64,000 nucleotides of DNA. Source: DASSWB01 sp035705495 (GTDB lineage Bacteria; Bacteroidota; Bacteroidia; Flavobacteriales; Flavobacteriaceae). Position numbers and translations under genes: made by a program. Shown one piece after another: positions 35,996-45,204 of the stretch (positions within the stretch are counted from its first letter, which is position 1; each line of letters begins with the position of its first letter). The notes beneath the pieces were generated by a model. That model was not told the DNA's origin and ran no database searches. It saw nothing but the letters and a program-made list of their open reading frames with translations. The stretch covers positions 22,984-86,983 of the forward strand of contig DASSWB010000026.1 of the NCBI GenBank assembly GCA_035705495.1. The letters are read 5' to 3'.

Positions 35996-37063
35996 ATGAC
36001 TCAGCAAAAATTAATGTCGAAGAAAAAGCCTTCTTTTCCGATCAATAAAAAACTCTATGAATATTTGGAAAGGCACAACAGAATCACTAAAATTCCTATT
36101 TTCTACGAAGATTTGTTGCGGTTTTCCGGTTCGATTGTGGTTTACGATCGGCATGAAGAAGATACACTTTGGGTCCGGTGTTATTACCAAGAGTTTGAGC
36201 GAAGGGAAATTGATCATAGCCTAAAACAGGTTTACAATATTTTGCATTCCGATGGAAGTGAAAGTTCAGTAGATCATTTGAATGTTGATGCCATCGATTT
36301 TTGCACTTTCGGAAATTCGAAACCTTTTCGGGTGAAAATCAGGAATATCTTAAATGAAAACTCAACTTATTTTTATTTGAAAAAAGCCGACGCCTCCCGA
36401 ATATATGGATTGGAATTTGAGCATATTTTATCGCCGCACCGCATCAATTTTTTGGTTTCACAAGATACTTTGATTGAAGAACATATTGCGGGGATTCCCG
36501 GAGATGTTTTCATTGAAAAGGACTTGCCAAAATGTGACGAACGTGCAAAAACGCAAATTGCCAAACAATTCGTCAAATTCAACGAACGTTGTACCGTCCG
36601 ACTTTTGGGTGACATGAGATCTTATAATTATGTGGTGATTCCCACGCACGATTTTGACCATGTCGATTACCAAATTAGGGCCATAGATTTTGATCAACAG
36701 AGTTATGAGGGGAATTTTAAAGTTTATCGGCCACAATTCTTTAAAGAGAATTACAAAATGGTACAATTGGTTGAACAAAAATTAGAATCTGCATCAATTG
36801 ATCAATATCAGAGAGAAGAACGTTCACTTTTGGCCAAAAGACTCATCACCTCTGGAAACAGACACAAAAACTTACTAAAATGTATGTCTTCGGATTATCT
36901 TTCAACTCAAAAAAATGTTTTGAAATTACGCCGACAGTTATATCATTATTCCAACGATATGAAATTTTTAAGGGCTCGAAATATGGGTCAGATTTTAAAA
37001 ACAGCGCTCAATTTTGTCAAGCGAAATTATGAGGATACAAATTTGAAGATTTTCACGAGATGA
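35996..37063 (+). CDS. Conserved unknown protein, possibly kinase-like
   Basis: A 355-residue protein without signal or membrane segment; ATG at 35996 chosen, with 36014 as an alternative. No family I can name with certainty. The region LLGDMRSYNYVVIPTHDFDHVDYQIRAIDFDQQ (about residues 205-240, shown here only as key parts: NYVVIP, RAIDFDQQ) resembles the IDFDQ end of aminoglycoside/HipA-type kinase folds, but the ATP-binding lysine motif is not apparent. It is divergent from the ABC exporter pair. Confidence in function is low. Confidence 0.6.
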   Translation: MTQQKLMSKKKPSFPINKKLYEYLERHNRITKIPIFYEDLLRFSGSIVVYDRHEEDTLWVRCYYQEFERREIDHSLKQVYNILHSDGSESSVDHLNVDAIDFCTFGNSKPFRVKIRNILNENSTYFYLKKADASRIYGLEFEHILSPHRINFLVSQDTLIEEHIAGIPGDVFIEKDLPKCDERAKTQIAKQFVKFNERCTVRLLGDMRSYNYVVIPTHDFDHVDYQIRAIDFDQQSYEGNFKVYRPQFFKENYKMVQLVEQKLESASIDQYQREERSLLAKRLITSGNRHKNLLKCMSSDYLSTQKNVLKLRRQLYHYSNDMKFLRARNMGQILKTALNFVKRNYEDTNLKIFTR

Positions 37064-37285
37064 TTGTGATGAAAGAAAAGAGAATAGAGAAAAAGAAAAA
37101 AGAGAATAAAGAAAAAGGAGATTGCATAAGACAACAATCGTTGAGATTTTTTCTAAGTAAAAAACACAGGGTTTTTGAAAATTTCCTTGAACAGTCTCTT
37201 TCTCTAAAAACGGGGGACTACAATCGTTTTTACAGGACGCTATTAATTGGAATTTGTGATTTAAATTTTTGGAATTTGAAAAGAA

Positions 37286-38344
37286 TTAAGCCTTCTGCTC
37301 TTTATTGAAATAAATCAAATAATAATACATTTGTTTTTCCTCATCCCAGCCTTTTTCCACAAATTTATCCGCAGATTCCGGATTGATGAAATCCATTTTA
37401 ATTTGGATGTTCGTGTCCAAACTTATTGTGTTTTTAATCGTTTTTCTTGCAGCGGTAACCGCTTTGTTGGCAATTGGAAATTCGGTTAAATCTTCAATTT
37501 TGTATTTTGGTGCTTTTTCAGTTTTATAATTTCTGAATTCAGGGATTAAATCAGGATTGTCAATAACCGAATTCATAAAGGCGGTTTCCTCAAAAGCGTC
37601 GTTTTTCGCAAAGTAATCAACACTTCGGTTCATGAACATCACCTCTTGTTTTTTGTCTTCTGCCGGCAAGACTACATCTTTTGCGAAATTCTGACAGAAC
37701 TTCAAATATTTTTTTGTGTAGAAAATATCATCAGCCAAAACATCAACTCCGAGGAAATTTTCCAACCAATATTTTGTATCGTATTTATTTGAATCCACCG
37801 AAAGGATTTTATAACCTTCTTCTTTTCCTTTATTAAAAATTAAAGCCCCTTTGTCCAGTTTATTCAGATTTATTCCCTGTTGAATAATCATTTCCAGAAT
37901 ACTTTCTTTTTCTTCAAACTGAAGGAAATCATGTTTTAACTCAGTTTTAAAAATACCAATGGCAGGCATTTTTTCATTGTCCAGCATCACATTGTCAAAA
38001 TAAACCACGTACACTTCACCACCTTTAATATGAGGATGAGTTGATTGATTAAAAAGTAATGTGGTGATTTTTTTGGAAGCTTCGTGAATGTCACTCGGTC
38101 TATCAAAAATATTTGAAACCAAGTTAAAAAGTTCATGAAATTCCAAATCGGTTTCATGTGCAAAATGGAAGTAATTTTCTTCTTTCTCCCGAAATGCCTT
38201 CAGAAAAAACTCTTTCATAAGTGGTGTAACTTCGTCGTTTAACTGAAACGGGGCCGCAGATAAAAACAAATTCTCACTCCGACTTTTATTACCTACTCTG
38301 TGAATAGATAAAGATTCAATTTGCGCATTAAATAAGTTGATCAT
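37286..38344 (-). CDS. Nucleoid-associated protein, NdpA/YejK family
   Basis: A 352-residue protein resembling the 37-kDa nucleoid-associated proteins: the IHRVGNKSRSENLFLSAAPF start, GGEVYVVYFDN, PAIGIFKTELKHDFLQ, LDKGALIFN and the FLGVDVLADDIFYT segments follow the family order. E. coli YejK binds the nucleoid but its role is unclear. About 220 bases on its right side, 38345-38419, are noncoding and AT-rich. It is followed on the minus strand by an unused AT-rich gap to the kinase-like gene (37064-37285), in which I see no feature. Confidence 0.85.
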   Translation of the reverse strand: MINLFNAQIESLSIHRVGNKSRSENLFLSAAPFQLNDEVTPLMKEFFLKAFREKEENYFHFAHETDLEFHELFNLVSNIFDRPSDIHEASKKITTLLFNQSTHPHIKGGEVYVVYFDNVMLDNEKMPAIGIFKTELKHDFLQFEEKESILEMIIQQGINLNKLDKGALIFNKGKEEGYKILSVDSNKYDTKYWLENFLGVDVLADDIFYTKKYLKFCQNFAKDVVLPAEDKKQEVMFMNRSVDYFAKNDAFEETAFMNSVIDNPDLIPEFRNYKTEKAPKYKIEDLTEFPIANKAVTAARKTIKNTISLDTNIQIKMDFINPESADKFVEKGWDEEKQMYYYLIYFNKEQKA

Positions 38345-38419
38345 TAATAGTTTCGGGTATTGAAAAGTTAAACCAAAAGACTGGGAAAGTGATTTTTTTA
38401 ATTTCGAAAAAGTAGGGAA

Positions 38420-38932
38420 TTAATTCCAGTTTTCGTCAAAAGATAAATCGTCATAATCTTCAATATCGAGATCGTCGTCAAATTCATCAAAATTATCTTC
38501 ATCGTTTTCTTCGGCAACAAATTCTTTTTCGGGCGCTTCATCGGGAATTTGTCCGTGGGCGAACATTAAATTTGGATAATCCCTCCCTTCTTCAATTTCA
38601 GAGATTTCAGCAAGTTCAACCAAAAATGTCCACATGCTGAAAAAATCATAGATATAAATCAGTTTCGTCTGGTCTTCAGAAACAACGCTGTCCAAAGTAG
38701 TTTCTTCCATTAATCGAACGCCGCTATCTCCATCCATGTCGAACTGCGGAATTTCTTCGCCCTGCGTCCATTCATCATCACTTATATAAAAAGCAGCCAT
38801 TTCATTACCGCCAAAGCCAAAAGCTTGAGTGATTGTATTATGAAAATCCTCTAACGTACTTTCTTGTAATAATTCTATGTCCCTGAAAACATCTTCTTTT
38901 GCATCAAGAATTATTCTGAATTTGTAAACCAT
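38420..38932 (-). CDS. pRiA4b ORF-3-like protein
   Basis: A 170-residue acidic protein of the plasmid pRiA4b ORF-3 family (also known from IS1096-related elements). The MVYKFRIILDAKEDVFRDIEL start, TLEDFHNTITQAFGFGGNEMAAFY and KLIYIYDFFSMWTF segments are characteristic. The C-terminal 40 residues are almost all Asp, Glu and Asn. Function unknown. Despite the family name, no transposon remnant is nearby, and homologues are ordinary chromosomal genes in Flavobacteriia. Confidence 0.85.
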   Translation of the reverse strand: MVYKFRIILDAKEDVFRDIELLQESTLEDFHNTITQAFGFGGNEMAAFYISDDEWTQGEEIPQFDMDGDSGVRLMEETTLDSVVSEDQTKLIYIYDFFSMWTFLVELAEISEIEEGRDYPNLMFAHGQIPDEAPEKEFVAEENDEDNFDEFDDDLDIEDYDDLSFDENWN

Positions 38933-38981
38933 AATTTTAAAAAATTGGACTGCAAAGATACAGTTTTAGATGAAAAATATG

Positions 38982-39995
38982 CTATTTGCTAAATCTATGT
39001 AGCGTAAAAGTCATTGCTGTCAAAAGGAAAAACGCGCCAATTTGATGTGCAACACCCAACCATAATGGAACCGCATAAATTAACGTGAAAATCCCCAAAA
39101 GAAACTGAACAAAAACCAAAATCAGGAGCCAGTCGATTCCTCGACTTTGAATTGCTGTCAAATCCATTTTACGTGATTTCCACCAAATCGTTAAAATAAA
39201 AGCTACCACAATATAAGCGACATAGCGATGTACAAATTGAACGCCGCTTTTTCCTTCAACAAAATTTCTCCACAAGGGATTTTGCTCTATCCAAACCGAT
39301 TCGTGAATAATTTTTCCATCAGTCATTAGGGGCCAGAAATTGTGTATGAACCCTGCATCGAGTCCGGCAATAAAAGCTCCCCAAATAATCTGGATAATTA
39401 AAGCTGCCATTCCCCAACGAATCAAGTTTCTGAATTTTTTATCAATTTCTTTTTTCTTCGGATAAATCAGATCCAAAGCAACCCAAAAACAATAGGCAAA
39501 AGTGAGAAAAGCAGTTACTAAATGCGCTGCCAAACGGTAATGACTCACCGCAGGAATATCAACCAAACCGCTTTTAACCATATACCAGCCCAAGAAACCT
39601 TGAAAAGCACCGAGCGCAAGTAGAATGACCGACTTTTTTATAGTGGGTTTGCTCAACTGTTTGGTGAAAAGAAAGTATAAAAATGGGATTATAAATACAA
39701 TTCCAATTAAGCGGCCAATGACACGATGAAGCCATTCCCAGAAATAAATTTCCTTGAAATCTTCAAGCGAAAAATGATAGTGTAATTTCTGATATTCAGG
39801 ATATTGCTTGTAAAGATCAAATGCTTCCGTCCATTCTTGCTCGTTCAGAGGCGGAATTGTTCCGCTGATCAATTTATATTCAGAAATAGAAAGTCCGGAG
39901 ACAGTGAGGCGCGTAATTCCGCCAACAATGACCATAATAAATATTAAAATACAGCCGGTGTACAGCCAGTAAATTACCTTCTTGTTGTCTTTCAT
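38982..39995 (-). CDS. ctaA: Heme A synthase, COX15/CtaA family
   Basis: A 337-residue, eight-helix membrane protein that oxidises heme O to heme A for cytochrome oxidase. It shows the family start IMVIVGGITRLTVSGLS, the heme-liganding EWLHRVIGRLIG, a second His in SHYRLAAHLVTA, and later FVHRYVAYIVV and GVAHQIGAFFLLTA, which supply the other heme-binding His residues. The long first loop with YQKLHYHFSLEDF marks the COX15 subtype. It is transcribed with the CCA-adding enzyme upstream (35-base gap). The HemO-forming CtaB is not in the window. Confidence 0.95.
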   Translation of the reverse strand: MKDNKKVIYWLYTGCILIFIMVIVGGITRLTVSGLSISEYKLISGTIPPLNEQEWTEAFDLYKQYPEYQKLHYHFSLEDFKEIYFWEWLHRVIGRLIGIVFIIPFLYFLFTKQLSKPTIKKSVILLALGAFQGFLGWYMVKSGLVDIPAVSHYRLAAHLVTAFLTFAYCFWVALDLIYPKKKEIDKKFRNLIRWGMAALIIQIIWGAFIAGLDAGFIHNFWPLMTDGKIIHESVWIEQNPLWRNFVEGKSGVQFVHRYVAYIVVAFILTIWWKSRKMDLTAIQSRGIDWLLILVFVQFLLGIFTLIYAVPLWLGVAHQIGAFFLLTAMTFTLHRFSK

Positions 39996-40030
39996 GGAAT
40001 TAAAATTGATTTTTTCATTTTAAAAATTAC

Positions 40031-41470
40031 CTAAACAGGATTTAAACCGAGTTCTTTTCCTCTTTTCAGCATCAATTCACGCGCTGCCTCATATTCATTT
40101 GGAATTTCTCCTTCCAATATTGCTTCTTTAATGGTTTCTTTGATCATCCCAATTTCCTTGGAAGGTTTAATATTGAAGGTTTCCATAATTTCTTCACCAG
40201 TCACGGGAGGTTGGAAATTTCTTACATGATCCCTTTCCTCAACTTCCTTGATTTTTTTCCGAACTTCTTGAAAATTCTGATGATATTTTCTGAATCGTTT
40301 CGGATTTTTAGTCGTGATATCTGCTTCGCAAAGCGTCATTAAATCTTCAATATTTTCCCCAGCATCAAAAACCAATCTGCGAACTGCCGAATCAGTCACT
40401 TTTTCATCTGCAATAACGATAGGGCGGGAACTCATTAAAACCAATTTCTGAACAAATTTCATTTTTTCATTCAGTGGCATGCGCAATCTTTTAAAAAGTT
40501 TAAACACCATTTTTGAACCCACAAATTCGTGTCCGTGAAAGGTCCAACCGATTTTCTTGTGAAATTTTTTCGTTGGCGCCTTTCCAATATCGTGCAAGAG
40601 CGCAGCCCATCGAAGCCATAAATCGTCTGTATTCTCGGAAATATTATCCACTACTTCCAAAGTATGCCAAAAATTGTCTTTGTGTTTTTGACCTTCAATC
40701 TCGTCAATACCTTCAAGCGCGGTCAATTCAGGTAAAATAAGTTCCAATAAACCTGTTTTATGAAGCAATGAAAATCCTACGGAAGGTTTTTGCGAAAGCA
40801 GAATTTTATTCAGTTCATCCACGATTCTTTCTTTGGAAATAATGCGGATTCGATCTTTGTTTTTACTGATTGCTTCAAGCGAATTTTTTTCAATTTTAAA
40901 ATTGAGCTGTGAAGCAAAACGAATCGCCCGAAGCATCCGCAACGGATCATCAGAATAAGTGATGTCCGGATCCAACGGAGTTTTGATCGTTTTATTTTTC
41001 AAATCTTCCAATCCGTTGAAAGGATCAAGAAGTTTCCCGAAATTATACTGATTCAAACTTATTGCCAGTGCATTGATCGTAAAGTCCCTGCGATTTTGAT
41101 CATCTTCCAAAGTCCCATTTTGCACTACGGGATTTCTGCTTTCTTCACTGTAACTTTCTTTTCGGGCTCCCACAAATTCAATTTCCAAATTGTAAGCACG
41201 GAGCATTGCGGTTCCGTAATTTTTAAAAACTTGGACTTTGGGTTTGTGCGATAATTTTTCTGAAACTTTTTGGGCGAGTTCAATTCCGCTTCCAACTGCA
41301 ACAACATCAATATCTTTGGCCTCACCACGGTCTAGAATCAAATCACGAACAAATCCTCCTATCACATAACATTCAATCTCAAGATCAAATGCGGCCGAGG
41401 AGATGGCGTCAAAAATTTTATGGTTCAGTTTATTTTGGAAATTGGAATTGGTCAAGACTTTATTTTTCAA
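40031..41470 (-). CDS. cca: CCA tRNA nucleotidyltransferase
   Basis: A 479-residue class II nucleotidyltransferase that adds or repairs the 3' CCA of tRNAs. The N-terminal catalytic core has [11 protein letters not shown] and the carboxylates DIDVVAVG, then [11 protein letters not shown] and [25 protein letters not shown] for template recognition. The C-terminal half carries an HD domain ([14 protein letters not shown]), which in family members has phosphatase or nuclease activity. Length is normal. It ends the operon begun by the surface glycan genes or follows them closely. Confidence 0.95.
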   Translation of the reverse strand: MKNKVLTNSNFQNKLNHKIFDAISSAAFDLEIECYVIGGFVRDLILDRGEAKDIDVVAVGSGIELAQKVSEKLSHKPKVQVFKNYGTAMLRAYNLEIEFVGARKESYSEESRNPVVQNGTLEDDQNRRDFTINALAISLNQYNFGKLLDPFNGLEDLKNKTIKTPLDPDITYSDDPLRMLRAIRFASQLNFKIEKNSLEAISKNKDRIRIISKERIVDELNKILLSQKPSVGFSLLHKTGLLELILPELTALEGIDEIEGQKHKDNFWHTLEVVDNISENTDDLWLRWAALLHDIGKAPTKKFHKKIGWTFHGHEFVGSKMVFKLFKRLRMPLNEKMKFVQKLVLMSSRPIVIADEKVTDSAVRRLVFDAGENIEDLMTLCEADITTKNPKRFRKYHQNFQEVRKKIKEVEERDHVRNFQPPVTGEEIMETFNIKPSKEIGMIKETIKEAILEGEIPNEYEAARELMLKRGKELGLNPV

Positions 41471-41504
41471 TGGTGATTTCCAGGAACAATTCCTTAAAAT
41501 GACC

Positions 41505-42077
41505 TTATTTTCGAATTATTTTCACCTTCCCATCTTTCCCCAATTTTATAATTGCCGAAGGTTTAGGTGTTTTTTTATTTAACTGCCGCAAATTTACTAC
41601 ATAGTCAACACCTTTTAAAATTTCCCGGCTTATTTCGGCAAAGGAATTTGGCGCTGGTTTTCCGCTGATATTTGCGGAAGTCGAAACCAATGGTTTTTTC
41701 AATTTTCTGATTAAATCGTTACAAAAAAGATCTTTGGTAACTCGAATTCCCAACGTGTCATCTTCGCCGACCAAATTGTCAGCAATTCTTATGGGGTTGT
41801 CATAAATAATGGTTGTCGGTGAGTTTGCATATTTCAAAATGTCATAGGCAACTTCGGGAACTTCCTCGATATATTGGTTCAGCATTTTAAAATCGTTTAC
41901 CAAACAAATGAGCGCTTTGGCTTCACTGCGTTTTTTGAGTGCATAAACCTTATCAACAGCATCTGCATTGGTGGCATCGCAACCTATTCCCCAAACGGTA
42001 TCGGTCGGATATAGAATGATTCCGCCTTTTTTTAAAACTGCAAAAGCATTGTTGAGTTCGTCTTTAAAATTCTCCAT
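41505..42077 (-). CDS. L-threonylcarbamoyladenylate synthase, TsaC/Sua5/YrdC family
   Basis: A 190-residue protein of the YrdC fold, which makes threonylcarbamoyl-AMP for the universal tRNA modification t6A. The [19 protein letters not shown] (start), [31 protein letters not shown] and [19 protein letters not shown] (end) all match. Its start lies inside the last 14 bases of the upstream glycosyltransferase gene, so its translation is coupled to that gene. A tRNA-modification gene nested in a glycan operon with a cca gene downstream suggests read-through rather than functional linkage. Confidence 0.95.
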   Translation of the reverse strand: MENFKDELNNAFAVLKKGGIILYPTDTVWGIGCDATNADAVDKVYALKKRSEAKALICLVNDFKMLNQYIEEVPEVAYDILKYANSPTTIIYDNPIRIADNLVGEDDTLGIRVTKDLFCNDLIRKLKKPLVSTSANISGKPAPNSFAEISREILKGVDYVVNLRQLNKKTPKPSAIIKLGKDGKVKIIRK

Positions 42078-43176
42078 TGAGTACTTTTTTATATGCTTCC
42101 AAGGTTTTTTGTGCCATTATTTTGGAAGTGAAATTATTTACTAGAAGTTCGTATGATGTTTCGGTAAACGCGAGTTGCTGCTCTTCATTTTCGCTCAAAG
42201 ATACTATATGTTCCGCTAATTTTTTAAAATCAAAAGGATCTGTGAGCAAGCCATTTTTCCCATGCGAAATGATTTCAGGAATTCCGCCTACATTAGTGCT
42301 TATAACTGGAACTTTATGATAAAAAGCTTCATAAATAACCTGCGGTAGGCCTTCACTCTGGGAAGTCATTATTTTTAAATCGAATTGCGGGATCAAATTT
42401 TGTGCATTGGGAATAAAATCAAAAAAAGAGAAATAGGAGATCAAATTGTGTTTTTCAACTAATAATTTCAAAGCTTTTGTTCTTGCCGAAAATCTTCCAA
42501 TCTGGACAAAATGAAAATTCTTTTTGTTCATTTCGTTCACCAAATAATTTGCGGTCAAAAGCAGTGTTTCTAAGTTCTTTGCACGTATATGGTTTCCAAT
42601 ATTTCCGATTAGAATCGTTTCTTCAGAAAGATTCAACTTTTTCCGAATTAAAAAACTGGGTCTACCATCTTTATTGTCAATTCTTGTTCCGTGGTAAATC
42701 GTTACCAATTTACTCGGTTCTTCGATACTTTCCGCAGTAATTTTTTTCGTGGCTTCCGAAACACAGAGTATTTTTTTTATGTTCGTATGATTGTATTTAT
42801 AAAGTGTTTGCCACCGATTTTTAATTGGAAAAGAAGTTTTTTTACTCAGTATAAATGGTGGTAGTTTAAAGATTTTGTGTGCTATAACTGCCAGCGTCAA
42901 GGAAGTTGAACCATGAATGTGGATCAGGTCATATTTTTCTCTTCTGCACAATTTTATCAATTTAAAAATGGCCCTAGGATCCATTTTAAATTTCATGTAC
43001 AAGGTGTCGTAATTAAAATTTCCTTTCTTTAGCCTTTCATGAAATCGACCATTTTTAGCCACCACAATCGTATTTTCAATTTCCGGGTGTGACAAGGAAA
43101 GCTCATAGTACAAATTTTCAATATGATTTCCACCACCACCCCAACTCTTGACTGCAGAAAGATGGAGTATTTTCAT
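42064..43176 (-). CDS. Family 4 glycosyltransferase
   Basis: A 370-residue GT-B-fold glycosyltransferase. It has the N-terminal H-x-S motif with SWGGGGNHIENL (nucleotide-sugar/acceptor side), and the C-terminal EX7E-type donor region SQSEGLPQVIYEAFYHKVPVI plus GGIPEIISHGKNGLL. It likely adds a sugar to a lipid-linked surface glycan or LPS core. It sits between a polysaccharide pyruvyl transferase (24-base gap) and tsaC (14-base overlap). Donor and acceptor unknown. Confidence 0.9.
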   Translation of the reverse strand: MKILHLSAVKSWGGGGNHIENLYYELSLSHPEIENTIVVAKNGRFHERLKKGNFNYDTLYMKFKMDPRAIFKLIKLCRREKYDLIHIHGSTSLTLAVIAHKIFKLPPFILSKKTSFPIKNRWQTLYKYNHTNIKKILCVSEATKKITAESIEEPSKLVTIYHGTRIDNKDGRPSFLIRKKLNLSEETILIGNIGNHIRAKNLETLLLTANYLVNEMNKKNFHFVQIGRFSARTKALKLLVEKHNLISYFSFFDFIPNAQNLIPQFDLKIMTSQSEGLPQVIYEAFYHKVPVISTNVGGIPEIISHGKNGLLTDPFDFKKLAEHIVSLSENEEQQLAFTETSYELLVNNFTSKIMAQKTLEAYKKVLNGEF

Positions 43177-43200
43177 TAGTAAGTTTTTAAAAGGGTCGGA

Positions 43201-44103
43201 TCAAATTTCCAGATAATTGAAAACCTTTTGCGCAAAATTCTTGTTAATTTCTCGACATTCCTCCAAAACTCCTGAATATACATTTGCTTTCGATAAATCC
43301 TCCAAACTGTTTTCAAAAGTGGAAATAACCGGTTTGTATTTGAAGTCATAAAATTTTGACGAGTTTGGAACCACTACTACTTTCTTTCCCAGTAACATTG
43401 ACCAATACATAGCGTGATAACTATCGGTAATGATATTCTCGGAACTTCCAATAAAATTGATCAATTCTTCAAGATTTGTAGTGTTTGATGTCGATGGAAA
43501 ATCTTTAAACCGATTTAAAATTTTGGGTTTTTTCAGCGTGTCCTTGTGAAAAACAATTCCGGTTTCCTGGGTGATTTTATAATCCCGATCAAAAACCGAA
43601 TTCATACAACTCACGCAAGGAACATATTCGCCGGGCATTGAAAAATCCCTTGTCCCAACCAAGCCAAACTTCGAAACATCGATGTTGTAATGTTTTAGTT
43701 TTCCGTAGGTCTGCGGATTCTTGTCATTATGACCAACTCCCCACAATACAGTTTTTTTTCCTTTTGCGGTCAAATCCTGAAAAAGCTGCATTTGTTTATA
43801 AAATGCATTCCGGTTCAACAATCCGCCGCCGCCCACAATCACTGCGTTATTGGAAATTTTTTCAATAAAATTCTTTAATTCAACAGGATCTGATTTTTTA
43901 TAATCAAAAATATCGACGGAAGTGTTTTTGATTTTTTCAAAATAATGATGTGGAGCACTATAATAATCGCCAATATTCCGCGTGTCGATGCGGTGAATAT
44001 TCACAACCGATTCATTCTTTTGAGGCGTTTCTAAAATGGTTTTTATAACCCGTCTCTTGCGCTGTGACCGCTGAAGCGAGGATATGATTTTTTTTATCGG
44101 CAT
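43201..44103 (-). CDS. Polysaccharide pyruvyl transferase family protein
   Basis: A 300-residue protein of the PssM/WcaK family, which transfers pyruvate from PEP onto sugar hydroxyls. The NIGDYYSAPHHYF start, the VIVGGGGLLNR glycine-rich loop, VGTRDFS and the ENIITDSYHAMYWSMLL motif are typical. It would add acidic pyruvyl groups to the surface glycan. Some members transfer sugars instead, so the assignment is to family. It lies between two glycosyltransferases in the same operon (spacers 9 and 24 bases). Confidence 0.88.
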   Translation of the reverse strand: MPIKKIISSLQRSQRKRRVIKTILETPQKNESVVNIHRIDTRNIGDYYSAPHHYFEKIKNTSVDIFDYKKSDPVELKNFIEKISNNAVIVGGGGLLNRNAFYKQMQLFQDLTAKGKKTVLWGVGHNDKNPQTYGKLKHYNIDVSKFGLVGTRDFSMPGEYVPCVSCMNSVFDRDYKITQETGIVFHKDTLKKPKILNRFKDFPSTSNTTNLEELINFIGSSENIITDSYHAMYWSMLLGKKVVVVPNSSKFYDFKYKPVISTFENSLEDLSKANVYSGVLEECREINKNFAQKVFNYLEI

Positions 44104-44112
44104 ATTATTATT

Positions 44113-45177
44113 TTAAAGGAGCGACTTATAAACTTCCAAATATTGTTTTGCTGCTTCATCCCAACTGAAACTTTGTGCACGGGCAATCATTTTTTCTCGA
44201 TACAATTGCTTGTCGGCTTCAAATTTATGCATTCCTTTGATAAAAACATCGGCCATATATTCTGGATCATAATCTTCCCAATAAAAAGCGAGTTCTCCAC
44301 CAATTTCAGGAAGGGAAGTATTGTTTGAAGTGAAAACCGGTTTTCCAAATCGCATCGCTTCAATGATGGGCAACCCAAATCCTTCACGTAAAGAAGGAAA
44401 TACGAAAGCGGCACAGTTCTGATAGTAATATTGTTTATCGGCTTCGGAAATTTTTCCAACTAAAAAAATACGGTCTTTTAAATTTTTGTCCTCGATCAGT
44501 TTGGCAATTTCCTGACCGTTTTCAGTTGAATTTTTACCAGCCAAAATCAAATTGAAATCCGGCAATATTTCCATCATTTTGACGAGGGAAGCAAAATTTT
44601 TTCGAGCTGTAAATTCACCTATGGAAAATAGAAAAGGAGCCGTGATTTTTTTTGATGGTTTATAATCAGATGAAATTGTTATTTCTTTAATCGGATTTCC
44701 ATTGTAAATCACATACTCTGGAACATCTGGTACATCAAAAAATTGATGTGTTGAGTTTTTGGCGTAATTGGAAATATAAGTAATGGCATTGCTACGGTTC
44801 AATTTCTCCTGAAAACGCTGGTGAACAGGATCATTTTTGTAATTTTCCAGATCTTTAATATGGGTAATATTATGAACCGTAAGTAAATAAGGGATTTTAT
44901 GGAACGGTTCAATTTTCGTGTTTTGGTTCATTGAATGCCATAAATCGTATTTTTTTCTTATCCGCAAACTTTTATATCTGTAAAAAGAATGATATTTTTT
45001 AAAATTCACTGCTTCAAAATCCTTGATCAATGATTTGTTCTTGGCGGTTACCGTCAATGTGAATTCTGTATTCTGCTTAGCCAAACTTTTGATGAGCCAA
45101 TAGTTGAATTGCCCAAACCCGAAATAAATATTGTTGAGGTTGTGGGATTCCAGAAATATTTGTTTTTTGTTCCCCAT
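44113..45177 (-). CDS. Family 4 glycosyltransferase (RfaG-like)
   Basis: A 354-residue GT-B glycosyltransferase: the FGFGQFNYWLIKSLAK start, the middle NGNPIKEI turn, and the donor-binding FSIGEFTARKNFASLV, AFVFPSLREGFGLPIIEAMRFGKPVF and EIGGELAFYWEDYDPEYM segments are the usual pattern, with the E-x7-E pair in REGFGLPIIEA. It probably extends LPS core or an O-unit. Its stop is 9 bases before the pyruvyl transferase start. Confidence 0.9.
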   Translation of the reverse strand: MGNKKQIFLESHNLNNIYFGFGQFNYWLIKSLAKQNTEFTLTVTAKNKSLIKDFEAVNFKKYHSFYRYKSLRIRKKYDLWHSMNQNTKIEPFHKIPYLLTVHNITHIKDLENYKNDPVHQRFQEKLNRSNAITYISNYAKNSTHQFFDVPDVPEYVIYNGNPIKEITISSDYKPSKKITAPFLFSIGEFTARKNFASLVKMMEILPDFNLILAGKNSTENGQEIAKLIEDKNLKDRIFLVGKISEADKQYYYQNCAAFVFPSLREGFGLPIIEAMRFGKPVFTSNNTSLPEIGGELAFYWEDYDPEYMADVFIKGMHKFEADKQLYREKMIARAQSFSWDEAAKQYLEVYKSLL

Positions 45178-45204
45178 CGAATCAGAAGGATCAATTTTTA
45201 AAAT

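Noticed and set aside
37060..37308. An 82-codon open frame between the kinase-like gene and the nucleoid-associated protein gene
   Set aside because: Its composition is Lys-rich noncoding AT sequence, it overlaps both neighbours and resembles no family, so it is treated as intergenic.
38420..38932. Reading the pRiA4b ORF-3-like gene as evidence for a transposon or plasmid insertion
   Set aside because: No inverted repeats, transposase or composition change flank it, and related genes are normal chromosomal genes in Flavobacteriia.
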